Assembly (NCBI GenBank): GCA_914767715.1
Contig: OU612073.1
Span: 22,382,001 to 22,446,000 of the forward strand
DNA length: 64,000 nucleotides
Direction: 5' to 3'
DNA from: Membranipora membranacea
Taxonomy: Eukaryota > Bryozoa > Gymnolaemata > Cheilostomatida > Membraniporidae
The position numbers were made by a program, and so were the translations under genes. The notes under the pieces are model-generated. The model was not told the DNA's origin. It saw nothing but the letters and a program-made list of their open reading frames with translations, and did not search any database. Below, in pieces: positions 12,265-27,200 of this stretch (the stretch's first letter is position 1; each line of letters opens with the position of its first letter).

Positions 12265-15200
12265 ATGGGGAAAAGAGGGCTGTTGTTCTCACTTTTAGGT
12301 GTAGCCTTCATGGCTGTTGTTTCAGCTGAATCTGGTGAGTTATTTTAGTTTGTGAATTACCAACTAAGACATCACTCACTAACACAACCATACTAAGATC
12401 TTTTCTGGATACAGTGATGAATTGAAATGAATGATAGGCTTCTTAGTTTGAAGTCCATGTTCAACTCCCATCTTGAATATATTCACCATTGACAGCTCTG
12501 TGTCTCCCTGGACACTAGAGTAGAGGTAGAACAGTCCAGGTTGAAACTGGTTTCTACTAATTTACTATCATCATCATGACACCAGCCAGTCAGTGTATGT
12601 GAGGGACATCTTGAACTTGACTTCTCCCAATCCTCACAATAACCCAATCCAGAGAACTGTACTTTGGAAGTCCAATTATATATGCTTATTATTCTGATAT
12701 TTAGGGACTATCTGAATCGGGCATCATACCATCTCCTCTTATTAATGTGTATTTTATTTGAATATCTACCACAATTAATGATTAAAGACAATAGGTATCC
12801 CACTGAAAGTTTTTAGGTTATTGAAACTGCCAATGAAAAAAAATGTACGTGACTATTTCTTCACTCATATCATGCTTTAGAAATGAACGTATACGCTCCA
12901 AAGTTGGAGATGTCTGACACTGATGGTAAGGAGGCTGATGTCTATCGCGGATTTATTGTCACCGATGAGCAAGAGGTATCTTTGGTACCAGAACTCAAAG
13001 CCTCTGATAAGGATGAGATCGGCGGAGCTCGTAAGTATACCGATCGGCAGATATGACAGTCTTACATAGGCACAAGCCCCCACGGGACGGATATTATTAG
13101 AGCTGTCTATCCATGCTGGTCATCAGCAGAGCAAAAATACAAGCACCCTAGGGCCTATGTGCTTGGACCACTGAATTAAATTCTACTGGTATGGAATTCA
13201 ATGGCTTGGACACATTAGGGAGTTTGTTCCATAACCAAAATTAAATATAAAGCCTTTGTCTTATTACTTGAGTTGTGGACTGGGACATGTACTGGTATTT
13301 GTTTTTCATGGTTTGAGGGTCTTTATTGGCTAAGAACATTTTCAATTTAAAACTATGTTGCACTTGAAGTTGAATAGCAGACCTCTTAGGGCTAATTAGC
13401 AACACTCTCTACCAACCTCTATAAGTGATCATATTTTTCATCAATGAAGCTAATAAGTGATCATCAATTATTTATTAATTAATCACCTGATTCCAATATT
13501 AATAATACGAGAGAGTGGGTCTGGATGTTGCCACTTGGCTGTTTGACATATAAGGCTAATAGTGATAATACATTAGCTAGTCTGTAGTCAGGTACAGACG
13601 TAATGTGGATTGTGTTATCTGACCCCAAAGTAGTCTATCTATTGAGTCAGTGATGTTAATCTCATTACAATATCGCAGTTGCCAAATCATACTTTGGATT
13701 CTTTCGGTTGTTGACATTGATCTGATCAAGTTGAGATGAAGTCCAATAACAATCTTGGCGCCGCCTTGGCAAAAATAGGAATTTTTGAGCCAGTTTTGAA
13801 AAAAATTGTTGAATATGAGTTGTTGGGTCTACTCTCAGCTGTCATGTTTGGTATGCTTGAACCAATGACTGTACTGAGGATTGTTGTTTAGATTTTCCTT
13901 TTTATGTAAATTTGAGGTTTTGTTGGTGCCATTATATTTTCAAATAGTCTTTTTATATCAGCTGTGCTAACATTAAACCTGTTGGTTATATTGAAGTGTT
14001 ATTCAGCTAATAATCCTTGAAAGTGCTTATATTTTACCAAATTTGTATCTCGGCGCCTCAGGTTCTCCACCACCATTACAAAGCACCATTACTATTACTT
14101 AGTTTGTGTTTTCCTTTTCCCTATAGCCGAGAGTCCTATCATAAGAAGCATTTTAACATTTACACAAATGATGAAGCAGACAGAAAAGTTTATATAATTT
14201 ATGATCTATTTTCTAGGATTTATCTGTGGATATAGGCTATACGCCGATGATGATGATATGCCATTCCAGGCCGAGGTGGCCAGTCACCTCGATGGTAAGG
14301 CAAAGCTGAGAGTTAAGCCAGGAGTCAAACTCGCTGACCTACACAAGAAAAAATATAAATTCCAGATCGCTGCCTATGACTGCGGCAGCCCAACTCTACA
14401 CAGCGAGAAGTGAGTTATATATCCTCATGTAGGATCGGTCTTGGGTTTTAAACTATCTTCATCTTGCAAGCTGGACATTAAAATTGCCCATTGCTGGGGG
14501 CTATTTTGATTTGAAAGTAGCCTACTATCCATGATTGGCCCTATTAGTAGCAAACAAAATATCAAAAAGTTTTGTTTGCGTTGGTTTCAAGTTCTTCATA
14601 TTGAAGCTTTGCTACAGCTTTCCTATTCATTAGCAGAAGCAGCCTGGTTGTATAGCTCTGAGATTGGATTATGTTAAAGCAATCCCATGTCCTGTTAGTG
14701 TCATTCCTCTGGATGTGATTACAACAAACACATCGTTGTTTGTTCTCCATACAATGCGAGCTTTGTTATCTCCAGCAAAAATAATGTAACATCATCAGTG
14801 TAGCACAGCGCTAGTTGCTCTCCTGAGAGCGATTCATGTTAGCAAGATAATTTATTAGCAGCGGATATTTTATGATGATGCTACTTATTATCGGTCAGGG
14901 GCTGAGTTTTCACCTATAATAGGGCTTATCATATACCACTACAACAGTCCGGTCATGCAAAATACCAATCAAGCACTGAATCATGAATTTAGACAAAAAC
15001 ATGATTGATCCGCTATGCTTGCTTAGGCAGTGAATCTCAAATTGTGTCATATTGAAATTTGTGCGTTTACTGCAGCCAAGGGCTAAGCTTGATATGGATG
15101 TGGTAATAGGCGAGGGAGGAGAGAAAGGATAGACATCTGTTCTGTAAATTCGATATTAAAAATGGGCAAGCGATGAATAAATTAGGCCCCAAAGGTGCAA

Positions 15201-18200
15201 TTATGCCAACTAACTTGACCACAGAAATCAATGCCATTTTGTCACAGTAATGTAACGTTCATTCATATTAAGAGTTGGGATTGTTTCAAGCTCTAGATCA
15301 GCCAGCTGTGAAACTTGGAATATATCTTTTTGTATTCCTGAACAAAGGGTAGCTGTTATCATTGTTTAATTACCCCTCCCTTATTAATCCTGATTGACGA
15401 GGGATTTATCAGTTAATCAGTGCTAGTGATACTCTTTTTTTATTGTTATTGTTTCATAAAGTGAACAGTTTTGAGGAGAACTAGTCTGAGCCCCCCAGAC
15501 TTTTGCCCCTCGGCCGACGGCCCTCCGGGTGAGAGAAAGAGAGGAGAACACTCCGTTTGTTTCCAAAGTAGCCAGCCTCATACTGACTGATGTGTAGTAG
15601 CATGCATGGGAGTTAATCAAGGCGCCACCAGTCGTATTATAAAGAAATGTCCATCTCCGCACAGCTCAACAACCGTCAAGTTAGAACTGTTAGAACTCCA
15701 TCATCATATTTCGAGCTCAAATCAAAGACTTTCAACACCACAGAAACAAATGACAAAACAGCAATGCGGTCGGTCGGTGTCAGTCTTCTGATCGGCTCCC
15801 ATACATATTCAGATTGTCAATCATCGCCATAGGGCGCCATCATATCTGTATTATTAAGACCCCTCAGTGTCCAAGAAATCCTTGGAAATATTCACTTCCT
15901 AAGGTGGGAGTTGAGGGAAGTGTTATACATTTCGCCATTTCAATCACAACCTATTTCTCCTGTGAACACCAGTCCTCTTTCTCTTTCGGGTATGTACTGT
16001 TGTTGATGTGTTTGTTGTTACGTTTTCAGAGCACATGTAGTAATACAAGTACTGAGAGTTCCAGAGACAACTCCTCCTCTACCTAAAGACGTCAAAGAGA
16101 TGATCGACAGAAGAATAGAGATCATCAATAACAAAGAAGAACTGGTCAGTATTCTGTAGAGTCTCATCTAGTTTTAGGATTTCTGTAATTCTTGGAGGAG
16201 CAAGTATTCAAGTTAGATTGGGAATGGAATCAGAATGTTCATGCTTGGCTATGGTCATTGTGAGGTTACATTCCAGGCTCATGAACAAACCAATACATGG
16301 CTAGTGAGAGTATGATGTGCTTCTATAATGATGGGTTGGATTTTAAAGATTACTCTGGTCTGGTATACTGTGCTCAGGACAATGACAGTATTTTAGTAGC
16401 TTGCTCAAGATTTCTTTTTAGTCAAAGAGGGTTATTTTGATGAAATTATGTAACTGCGCCATAATCAACACCTGCACTGCCCTGCCACTACCGACACATG
16501 AGTAACATTTCATCACTCAGACGCTATATCTCTCATGCAGTGGCTTTTCATGAATGCGTCTATCTATCATCGTCTATCTATCATCGCTAGAGAGATATTT
16601 TATATTAATTGTTGCCAACTTTGACTTCCTGTCGAATGTCGGTTTTGAATACTCATGAGAAATAGTGATAATGGATATCACTGTCTGCTCTACTTACGAT
16701 AGAACAACGATAAAGAAATATCCAGTGTCTGGTCATATCATGTGCGTATTTCTAATTATTGCTTTGTTTTTAACAGCACATGCAGACCCCACCGATCCCT
16801 AAAATACGCATGGAGTCACCACCGATTCCAGTGGATACCATCATTGAGACAGACACCCTGGCTCCTGGTACTGTATACCCTAAGCTTCCTGAAGTGATAG
16901 ATAATGGTGGAGAGGAGTACTTTGATAAGAGCTCTTACATGGTCGCCATGAGAGAGGGCACCCTGTACGACAGCGTACTCAAACTCAGACCATCCGCTGG
17001 AAAGTCAGCAGCTAACATCTGTGGATATGAGATGCTCGCCACTGGAACTCCATTCATTGTTGATTCTCATGGTAAGATATATCATTATTTCACCACAATT
17101 ATTATGTTAGTTCTAAAGATTGAAATAATGATATCCTCAAAAACAGACGTCTTTTAGTTATTTTTTATCCGATTTTGCAGCAAGTTAGTTACTTTTGAAG
17201 GAAGCCTAGTTTGACCAATGACATTCTTACCTAAGCATTACACCATCCACTGAATGGTTCAATATCACCTTTTTCGTTATCAAGTCACAAGCTAAAAGTA
17301 GCCAAGTAAGCTAACAAGATAAGGTTTATATTGAACCGGACTTGTTTATCAAATAGGACGCTGAATGGTCAGAGAAAAAGTAGGATAATTTCCTCGTCCC
17401 GTGAGTCACCACTTTATCCGCTTAGAATGTGATTCACTGAAAGTGAGCGGATAGTGTAGTGTCCAATTTACATTATCAGAATCAATATTGAGCTAATTCA
17501 ATTCTTTTACAAAAACAAGAGAAATATCAAATTCATGTAGGTGGCAAGGAAATGGAAACAAAGTTAGAGTATTACTCTGTAAATATTAATTTTGATGAAA
17601 TATTGTCGGGTCAACAGCTTACGCGGATACAAGTATTAGAAATAGTGTTCTGAATAATGGTGGGAAATTTTTCTGTACAGGTAGCCTATTAGTAGCCTAT
17701 TAGTTAATAAATACAAAATGTTTAAACATAATCAGGTATTCACCTATAATATCCTAGTTTAAAGGAAACAGTATCAAGTCTTTTTTAGAATAGAAATAAT
17801 CTGAAACAAAATCTACGCTGGCGATATTGCGGTTTACATTCTGACTTTGTTGTAATTTCAATAGCTGCTCCAATGGAAATCAATATGATTATAATATTAT
17901 TGAATTATTTTCAAGATGGCCGTCTATGTCAATGAATTAGTTTACCTACACAAACACGGACCATTGATTCCTAATCATGGCATTTCTCTATAACTGACAG
18001 GAAACTATTCCCAGAACATGAAATATTCAAGAGCATCTCCTTATGTCATCAATTTGGCGGAACCTACAATGTCTGCCTGAAAAAAATAGTTACTGGGTTT
18101 CTAAGTCTAGGTTGAATTGGACCTTCCAAGATATCATTTTGTTATTCTAAGCTTAGTTGGTACCCTGCAATCACTTCTGAAAGTCATGACTGCTGACTAA

Positions 18201-21200
18201 CTTACATTCTAGTAACCCAACCAGACAAAGGCCAAGCTTATAGCATAGGTCATTTTATTTGCATAAAATATTATGGTGGCTTTAAAGTGTACATCCTATA
18301 CAAAATCATTAATCTCTAGTCAGAGGCTTAGATACTTTTCACTTTGAGCTTTCTATCATCTTTTCTTGATCAATAGCCAGAGAGAACTTGTGTAGGATCA
18401 TGACATATCTTTATCCTATTAAGTGACTTTGTACTTAGTAGTTTCTCATGATGTCAAATGCTGTGTTATACATTTATTATTGTGATGATGAGTATGAACT
18501 GACTAAGATTGAGATTAATCGGCCAATCATGTCTCATTGCTCTGTTATAACACGTATGTTCCAGAAATGGATGTATGTTCCAGAAATGGATGTATGTTCC
18601 AGAAATGGATGACCGTTGGCCATACTGACCATTGAAATTTTAATTTTTTTCCAGGTAACGTTAAGAATACCCGTGCTTTGAAAGCCTCAGTACAGAAATC
18701 TTACATAATCCCAGTTGTGGCTAAACACTGCGATGGACTTGTCTCCAAACCCACCACCGTCAACATTCAAGTCAACGAGATGTGCAGCAACGGCTGGAAA
18801 GGTAATTACCCACCTATCTGTGACTTCCTGTGGATATTTTCCATCGACAAACTTTTTCAAAACAGCATAGCGCTACAGGAGTCATAAATCTGTGACTGAT
18901 TTTGTGATTTTTCCACTTCGACTGCAGTGTGGAAAGTTGTTATACCTCAGCTGCTCATGACAAATTGTCATGTCCGGTGAGAAAGAGTAACCTACAGAAG
19001 GCCAATCCCATAATTGAACGAAGTCCCAGTTTGGTTGACACAATGTGAAAGTGTGAATAGTAAATTATCACAGCTTGCTGCCATTTGTGATTTTCCAATT
19101 GATACCTGTCAAACGCTAGAAAGGATTGCTTTCAAGGTCATTGGCTGTTTGTGGGAATGATATGAGCCTAACACGTGAAATTCCACAGGCCCTCACCCAG
19201 TCTTTGATGTTATTCAAATGACCCTGCTGTTTACACTAGGAGAATGTCAGTTTATTTACCTATCAATTTCAAGAACCAAATTACCAGCAACGCAGTCATT
19301 TTTTGACTATGAATTGTGTAGAGGGAACATATATGCGGTAGTCCTCATTTAGTGTTAGAACAGCACAATCGAATCATGGTGATACATTGCTTGTGAAACT
19401 TAGAATGCTGTCATATTTGGACCAGTTTTAAATTCCAATATTACTTCTCCTCCTCCTATGAACCAATTCCAATACTGTCTGTGGGTTTTGTAGAGCTGCC
19501 CGTAGATGAGGAGTACAAGGCTGGCACTAAGGCTATCACACCTTTCTCTAAGGCTTGGTTTGACACATGCAGCACATCCTGCCAGGAGGAGGAGTCTCTC
19601 TCTGTCACAGTATCACTGAAGAGCTCTAATGGAGAGATTAACACATGCGAACACGACACATTCTCCATCCAGAGTCAGCGAGATAGCTGTGGTAAGGATC
19701 TATCTCTGTTTTCCCCCTCCAGCTTTCAGGAAGATCAGGTCGATATATTGCGCTTAACCAGCTTAGACAACATCAGTCATTGGTCGGGTTTGAAGGGGAT
19801 GAGTGGCTGAACTTTATTGAACAATGCCATTTTAAAGTTCTTGTTTGTGTTATTGAGAGCTGGGGTGTTTAAAAGTACACCCATAATCCCTGTTAAACCC
19901 ATTATGTTGTTGATTGATCAAACATACTAAAACTCATCCCGGAACAAGACTAGCTATGAGGAAAGTTTTTGAAACGAGATAAACTTTGTAGCAATTAGCG
20001 GCAGTATTACTGAGAGAGATGTAACATTCTCAATCAATATTATCTAAGCCTTCTTATAGCAGCAGCTATATAAACTTATAGAGCAGTGCTGCTGTCTATA
20101 TGCTAGTGAAAACACTCCTCCGACAGCAGTGTGAAAATAAACCCAAGTCTTAATTACCTATTGACTCAATCAATAACACTAAGAAGCTCTAGTGTTTTTA
20201 TTTTTGTCAAGTTACTGTTTGAACATCGCTACTCAAACTCTTCACAGACAGTTCAAAACAGAAATAATTCTGACAATTCTAACTTTTCACATACTTGAAC
20301 CTGTTTTTTTTACATGGATGGACACCTCAGCCAATCAGGAGGGACAAATTGAGCAGTCAGATGACCATGATGAGCAAAGCTGAACATAAAGATCGTATTT
20401 ATTGTTGTTTTGCACTAAAACACTGTTCCTTACAAATGCATTAATGGTGTACGATATAGTGATAACCATTTGTAGACATCTTATTGCAAACCAACAAGTA
20501 TTGTGTTTTTCTCAGCCCAACTCTATTTTTAACCAATCTGATCCATTTGTCCTTGGCTAATAGCTTTTGAAGAAACCAGTTGTGTTTTCTTTACAGGTGC
20601 TTCACCTAGCAGTCTTGATCTTCTGCCAAAGGGTAAAGAATGGACCAATGTGCTGACAGAGGTCGAAGGTCACGAGGCTGCTTACAAGTTTGATGGCAAG
20701 ACAGCTGTTAACGTAAGTGTTGTTATTTTTAAATCCGAGTTTTCTAGCTCAAAGCTTACTGTACTTGGATATCAGCGACCCAGTCATTCATCCTCCTATC
20801 CTAATGACCTTGTTAAAAAAGATTAGAGGGATTTTGAGAAGGATTGCTCATAGAGGATAAACATGTCTTTGCCACCGCATCCTTTAGACAACTCCGGGAA
20901 GTCCCATAAATGTCACAGTTTTATGTATGATGTCAGTTTTTAATATCATGTCGCAGTCAGTCGCTGATCTGGGTATATGAGACAATCCCTGGAGATCCCT
21001 GATGGGCATTTTCTGTTGATGACATTTCCACTGTGTCCACTAGCCATGTCTGACCTCTTCCTGGCCTCATTTATTTATATGTATGTCCAGCTCTGTCATG
21101 AAAGTGGGAAGGGATTTGACAGCTCTAAGAGAATTATTTGTTACGCAGCCATTTTTGGTGCAATGCTTTGAGCATGGTATATCCATGTAGGAAAGAATTG

Positions 21201-24200
21201 TGGTTTTGTAATAAGGAATTTAGAAGTTCATATGATCTCGTGATGGGTAATCTTTATATAGTACTGTATAGCTAATTACCATCACTAATCGAGTATCAAC
21301 TATCAGGCAATTTAAAAGGCTGGATGACATTTCTAAAGTAATTTTAATAGAGACCTCATACAAATAAATACCACTTAGGGAATTCTAGTCACAATGAGCT
21401 TTTTGAAAGTACAGTCACTGTGGATTTCGCTGCCAGTTTCACCAGAATGATACAAATTCCCTCAAGTTAGATCAACCAAGATTTTTTAAAACAAAATCAA
21501 GGCTAGGTTAAGTTGTTAGGACCCCTTGTGATTTGTAGGAGGTTCTGCATATTAACCTTGGTATTTTGTGTAATGTCACAAGAATTGTGTCAGAACTTAC
21601 AGTTTACATACCACTGCACAATAGAATGTCAATCAGGCAGGGTGGTTTGATTATATAAAGCTACTTGTCAGACCAGATAGAATCGTGGTAATCCATTTGT
21701 CATTACGCAGAACAGAGGATGACAAACAACTGAAGTCACCTACATTGCAAGTAAATCTACAGACCTAAATCGCCACCATTATTCAACAATTCAGTACCAA
21801 TTGAATTTACACAGAGACCATATCCTCTCATCCCCCAAGAGCCTGCAGTTCTAAAACTAAGTAACTACAATCTAAAAGCCCCTTATACGTAGGAGTGAAG
21901 TTTTACATTTAAGCCACTCGCTCATATCATCTGGCGTTGATATTTTAGGTACCCAGTAAGGAGACTAACCACACACTGACTGACTTCTTCACCATCTCCA
22001 CATGGATGCAGCACGGCGAAGAGAAGAAGGACGGACACAAGGAGCATATTCTCTGTAACTCTGACGGCGACAGTAAGTGTTCTCTTTTGTCCAACATTTA
22101 ACTGCCAAATCTCTTTCTGTAGTCTCTAGACTTAATAATGAATGATATGATGAAGATGCCAAGATTTTATTCGTCTTTCGTTTTGGTTTTGCTTGGTGTT
22201 GACAGTGAAATTTTTAGAGAATTGCTCATGGGGGATTTTATGTGTCACAACTCAATGATTAGTGAATGAATACTTGATTCATCATTCATTACTGTTCTCC
22301 AACTCGGCTCACTAAAGGATAGTATTGATGAACCAATTCAGTTGACAATGTTGCAACTCAGAACATGAATCATGCCTAATAGAAAAACAACTGCTTAGAA
22401 AACTGTTGGGAAAACCAATATCCTAACAATCAGGCTAACTTAATTTCTAAAACTCCGCTGGAATGTAAATTTTGCGGTTTCAAATTTACATAATGTAAAT
22501 AAAGTATGGGTTATCTTTCATTGAAAAAAGTGATGAAAATCCATAAAATGGAGATGAACCTAGTCTTGGAAAACCATTTTTTAGTTGTCTACTGGGCAAA
22601 AAGTTGAAATGACTATTTTGTTTTACTTTATTTTAGATATGAACAGACATCACTATGGTATATTTGTACACAACTGTCGTCTTGTGTTCCTTCTAAGGAA
22701 GGAGGCAGGACAAGTGGAGTCTCTAGATAAGTTCCAGCCAGCTGAATGGAGATGGTCTATCCCCCAAGTCTGTGACGGACAATGGCATCACTACGCCTTG
22801 TCTGTCAATTACCCAGAGGTAAATATCCTTAAATCATATTGAAATGACGTGCATATGTATACTTTTGCCAATGCTGCATGAAACTTTGCGACTATTTAGT
22901 CACCTCAACAGAAATTTTCCTGAATTTTCGTGACACCTCAGCCCCCCTCCAGCAGACAGAATATTGTTATCTATAATAACTGAGTAAGCCAACGTGACCA
23001 AAGGTTGGGGAAAGGTTGTTGTGTCTGCACTCTGACGCTGACGCAGATACGCTTATAGCGTTCGTGGTTTACCATACTACCCCTCATTTCGGAAATTTCC
23101 AAAATTCCCCGTCTGTATTCACTCACCCTCTCAGCATTTTTCAAGGTGTGAAAGCAACTGAGGGGGCAGGCATAGGCCTTATAGATCACATCAATCCCCT
23201 AATTATGAGTGAAATATCACGGTAATTTGTTTGTCATTGGGTTGATTCCGTAGGCAAGAAATTAAACCAGTATTATTCATTACCAGGGTAACTGGTTTAA
23301 TCCATGGAAATTTCTTGTTATTAGCATTACTAGGTGCTGGAAAAATTGAGTTAACAAGGGCTTCAATGACAGTAATGAGTTGCGGAACTCTGTTTATGCG
23401 TAAATGCTGTGCTGGGGATAATAGTGCAATGCTACTTTTAACCCCCTGCCAAGATGATGAATCTCAATACTTGATTGTCAACTCTCACTTAAATTGAGTG
23501 CAAAACATATGCATTATTGTTGGCAATGGCTATAGTAAGGCAAAAACTTGGCTGATATTCATAATATTATAGCTATATAATCGAAAACCTACTGAGCAGT
23601 TGGGGTATCTCCTTTCCTCTTTATCAATAATTCGTGTGAGCTAAGGCTATGATGGTCCCTGGTGGCAAATCGATAACAATTAAGCAAATGATGAGACCCA
23701 ATATTTTCATCCATACTATGCGAACAACTATAACCTTACAATAGACTTATGTCATGAGTAAAGAATTGATTTTTTTATTCTCGCCTACATCGCTTGTTTT
23801 CAACTCTTGATTGAATCTTCTAGGGCTTGCCATCTACAATGACACGAGCACAGGGATGATAATTGCGTGTATTATCACTGCTTAATAGCATTATCTTATT
23901 TAGAAATCAGCCATATGCTCATGTTAGGGAATGATTTTATCTATGGTGCTTTAGTGAGCGATACATAGATCGGCGGCGAGAACAAAAATGTTTGTCGAGT
24001 ATAATGTCCTGTGTGTTCATTGTAGCTTTTTTTTTAGTAAATCCAGTCATCCATTTTAAAAGATTAGGAATTTTGTGTTTGTTCTCCAAACAAACTCTGG
24101 CTAGACAAGCTCCCTCGGGCCATAACTCCTAAACCAGTCTTAAATATTTAAGGCTGTTACAAGCACTTAAATCTAAGACCTCATTCATTCTCTCGTGTCC

Positions 24201-27200
24201 CCCATATGGTCTCACTGTCATAATGGACAGGGCTCACCAGTAGAATGGAAAAGATCGGGCAAGCAGGATCAAACTTGATCTAGCTATATTTGAGTATGTT
24301 ACCCTCTTACCTAAAGCTGTAGTTGCGCCTCCCAGCCTCCCCATAATTGATATTGTTTTGAAGGTCTCAGTCTAATTAAGACCACTGTTACAACCTTAAA
24401 AATAGCCTAAGATGCATATTAATCTGATTTTAGGTGAAGCTGTTTGTTGATGGTCAGAGAATTCAGTCAGATAAGGACACAGTTGAGATTGTAGATGATT
24501 GGGCGCTTCATCCAACAAGCAAAGTCACATTCAACCAGCTCTCTGTTGGTGCATGCTGGAAAGGTAATACTACTTATGGTTCAACTCCAATCCTGTGTAT
24601 TTACCGCCATTGTAGTAAGGCCGTTTCCGAAGTTGGTATGTGGGCGTAAGATCATAAAAACTACAGTTAAACTCACTTTGTGTGAAAGTCCTTTACTAAA
24701 GGTTACTTAGAAGATTTGGCTGTTGTTTTTATGCCAGCAGTGATTTGACTCACATAATTGGAGCTAGTGTTTTGAGGGGACCATGAAAGTACGACACCTG
24801 TTTGTTTACTCGTTGATAACATAGCCTGTCACGAATCCATGCAAGGCCCTTCATATATCCTGATAGATATGACTCAGTATCCAAAATCCAATGTCCAAAT
24901 TGGCTGATAGAGGCTTTCAAAGTCTGGAGTTTAACAAAAAATGTCCACAACACACTTATAACACTCATTACTCAATCCTCTTTAAGATTCTCCGATGTAA
25001 TGTCAACTTCCTTCTTAGCAGAGTGCATTGTTACACCAACACTGTGTCATAAGTAAAAACAACTCCTCCAACATTTCCTGAGACATATCTACTTCCTGAG
25101 ACTTAGCAGGCATTGTAATCTGGACTGATAATTGATAATTTAATGCTTTCATCTCCAAGTTTTGAGTAATAGTTTTGGATGTAAAAAATGAGCGTTAGGT
25201 TGGTAAAGAGGTTGGTAAGTATTTATATGATTGCACTAATAAGCCCTGTGGGATTAATCTTTAATCCTCCTTCAATATATTCAAGCTATGTGAACTCCTC
25301 AGAATGAAAGCTGATGGTTTTACTGGGTTTATAAAATTATCCACCTGGGAATAAGTTATATCGCTGCTAATTTGTCTGTGAGATGTGAGTTATGACCTGA
25401 GAGGCATGTTTGAGTTTTATTTCTTCGTCAGGTGCGTTTGTTTAGTGCCTGGTTAGTCTTGTGTTTTCAATTGCCATCAATTTTTTCCCTGAAATTTGTG
25501 GAAATTAACTTTGATCAATGGTATGACAGATGCAACCTGGCCTGTAATAAGTATTTGCATGAATACGCTCAAAGCCATATAGTTCATCGAATAGCTTTTT
25601 TCCTAAAATCAAACTGTATGTTATGTAAAGGCTGTGTGGAGAAAACAATCTTCTTTTTGGCACCATTAACAAATAAAAATATCCTTATTTTTTCCTTGAC
25701 TATGATCCTTATGTATACATGGATAATAATAAGTAATATTCATGTCATGCCACCATGTCCCAACTATTTGGTGGAATGAGAAGTGTATTTTCTTGTGGCA
25801 ACTTTTTAAGCCAACAGCAACACACTCACTTTCATTCTATTTATTTTGATTGTAGGAGAGACCAAATCCTTCGGACAGTACTTTGACGGATCACTAGCAG
25901 GTCTAACTCTGGTCACCGGTACAGCTGAGACTGAGAGAGTCATCAAATGTCTGAACAACTGTGGTGAGAAACTCTCCTTCCACTCCATGGATCTACTCAA
26001 AGTCGGCATGGTAAGTCAACATTTAGTTCTGGTTGGTAAACACTGCTATTTTTGTCTTGAAATCTGCCCTTGTGGGCGGTTATAAGGACTTGGACCTGGA
26101 AACCTTTTGTTTTAATGTCAAAAGTGCTCTAAGAAAAGTTATTTCTTTTTTATCTCACTTTCCTGTGACAACAAATTTTCAATCATCGAGTCATTTTTAT
26201 CCCTTTTCTTGTAGTCTGTGTCCTTCAACACTGAGCTCACTGAGTTTACGGTACGAGGTAATAACCCCGACGATGTAGCCAGCGTTCTGAGGAAACTAGG
26301 TTATACTAACACAAACGGTAACCCCAAACCTGGATATAGGACCCTGCACATTGACACCAATGTCACGTGAGTGTAATACACTAAGGCCTATCTGCTCACC
26401 TGGTTATGTGTAATGTCTCAAAATGTGTCACATTGAAAGATATTTAACACATTTTTCCCAATTTGCCTGTTGTTGTTTTTTCCTGAGAATAATTCCGCAT
26501 AGTGTAGGTATTATATATCACATAATGAACCTCTTGAAGACATGGGAGGTAAATAGCTTAGGAATGTGGCAGGATTAATCTTAATTAGACAAAAATGGCA
26601 TTGTATATGATGCCCGGCACTGTTCATTGAACTGACCATGTCTCCATTAGATATTGATGCGTTAATCAGCCAAGTTTGGGGATCTAGGTGATGACATCTT
26701 GCTGATGATTCATTCTGATTTTTTGCAGTTGTGATGGTAATAAGCTCACTGTTCCAGAGCAGACAATCCCAGTTCTTGTCTCTGCCATGGCTGACCCTAA
26801 AATCTCAATAAGTGGCGTCAAATCTAAGCATAGAACAGCCGATGAACTACACAGTGTAAGTGTATATTCATTGTACATAGTAAATTGGCTCCAATCAAGA
26901 TTGACATTTACGTAATATGCTGTTCTTTCATGTGACTCTATTGGCTTGGTGTGTAATGCATTTACGAAAACTGTGTGCAAGATCCGAAGCAGCGCTGTTC
27001 CAACCATATCGCCTCATAAAATACTGTTGCCAAGTTTAGTTTTTTTATCGTCTTATTTTGTAGGGAGTGGATCTTTTCACAGAAGTCATGATTCTGAGCG
27101 CGCCAGATGAACAACTCAAAGACCAGGAGAACCGAATCAACAAACTGGATATTGAGGGTAAGATAGTAGACTTATAACTAATGTCTCAGTGTAGACTGAC

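Noticed and set aside
25432-25779. A 115-codon open frame before calsyntenin exon 12
   Set aside because: It lies in an intron, has low-complexity hydrophobic composition and cannot be spliced in frame with its neighbours.
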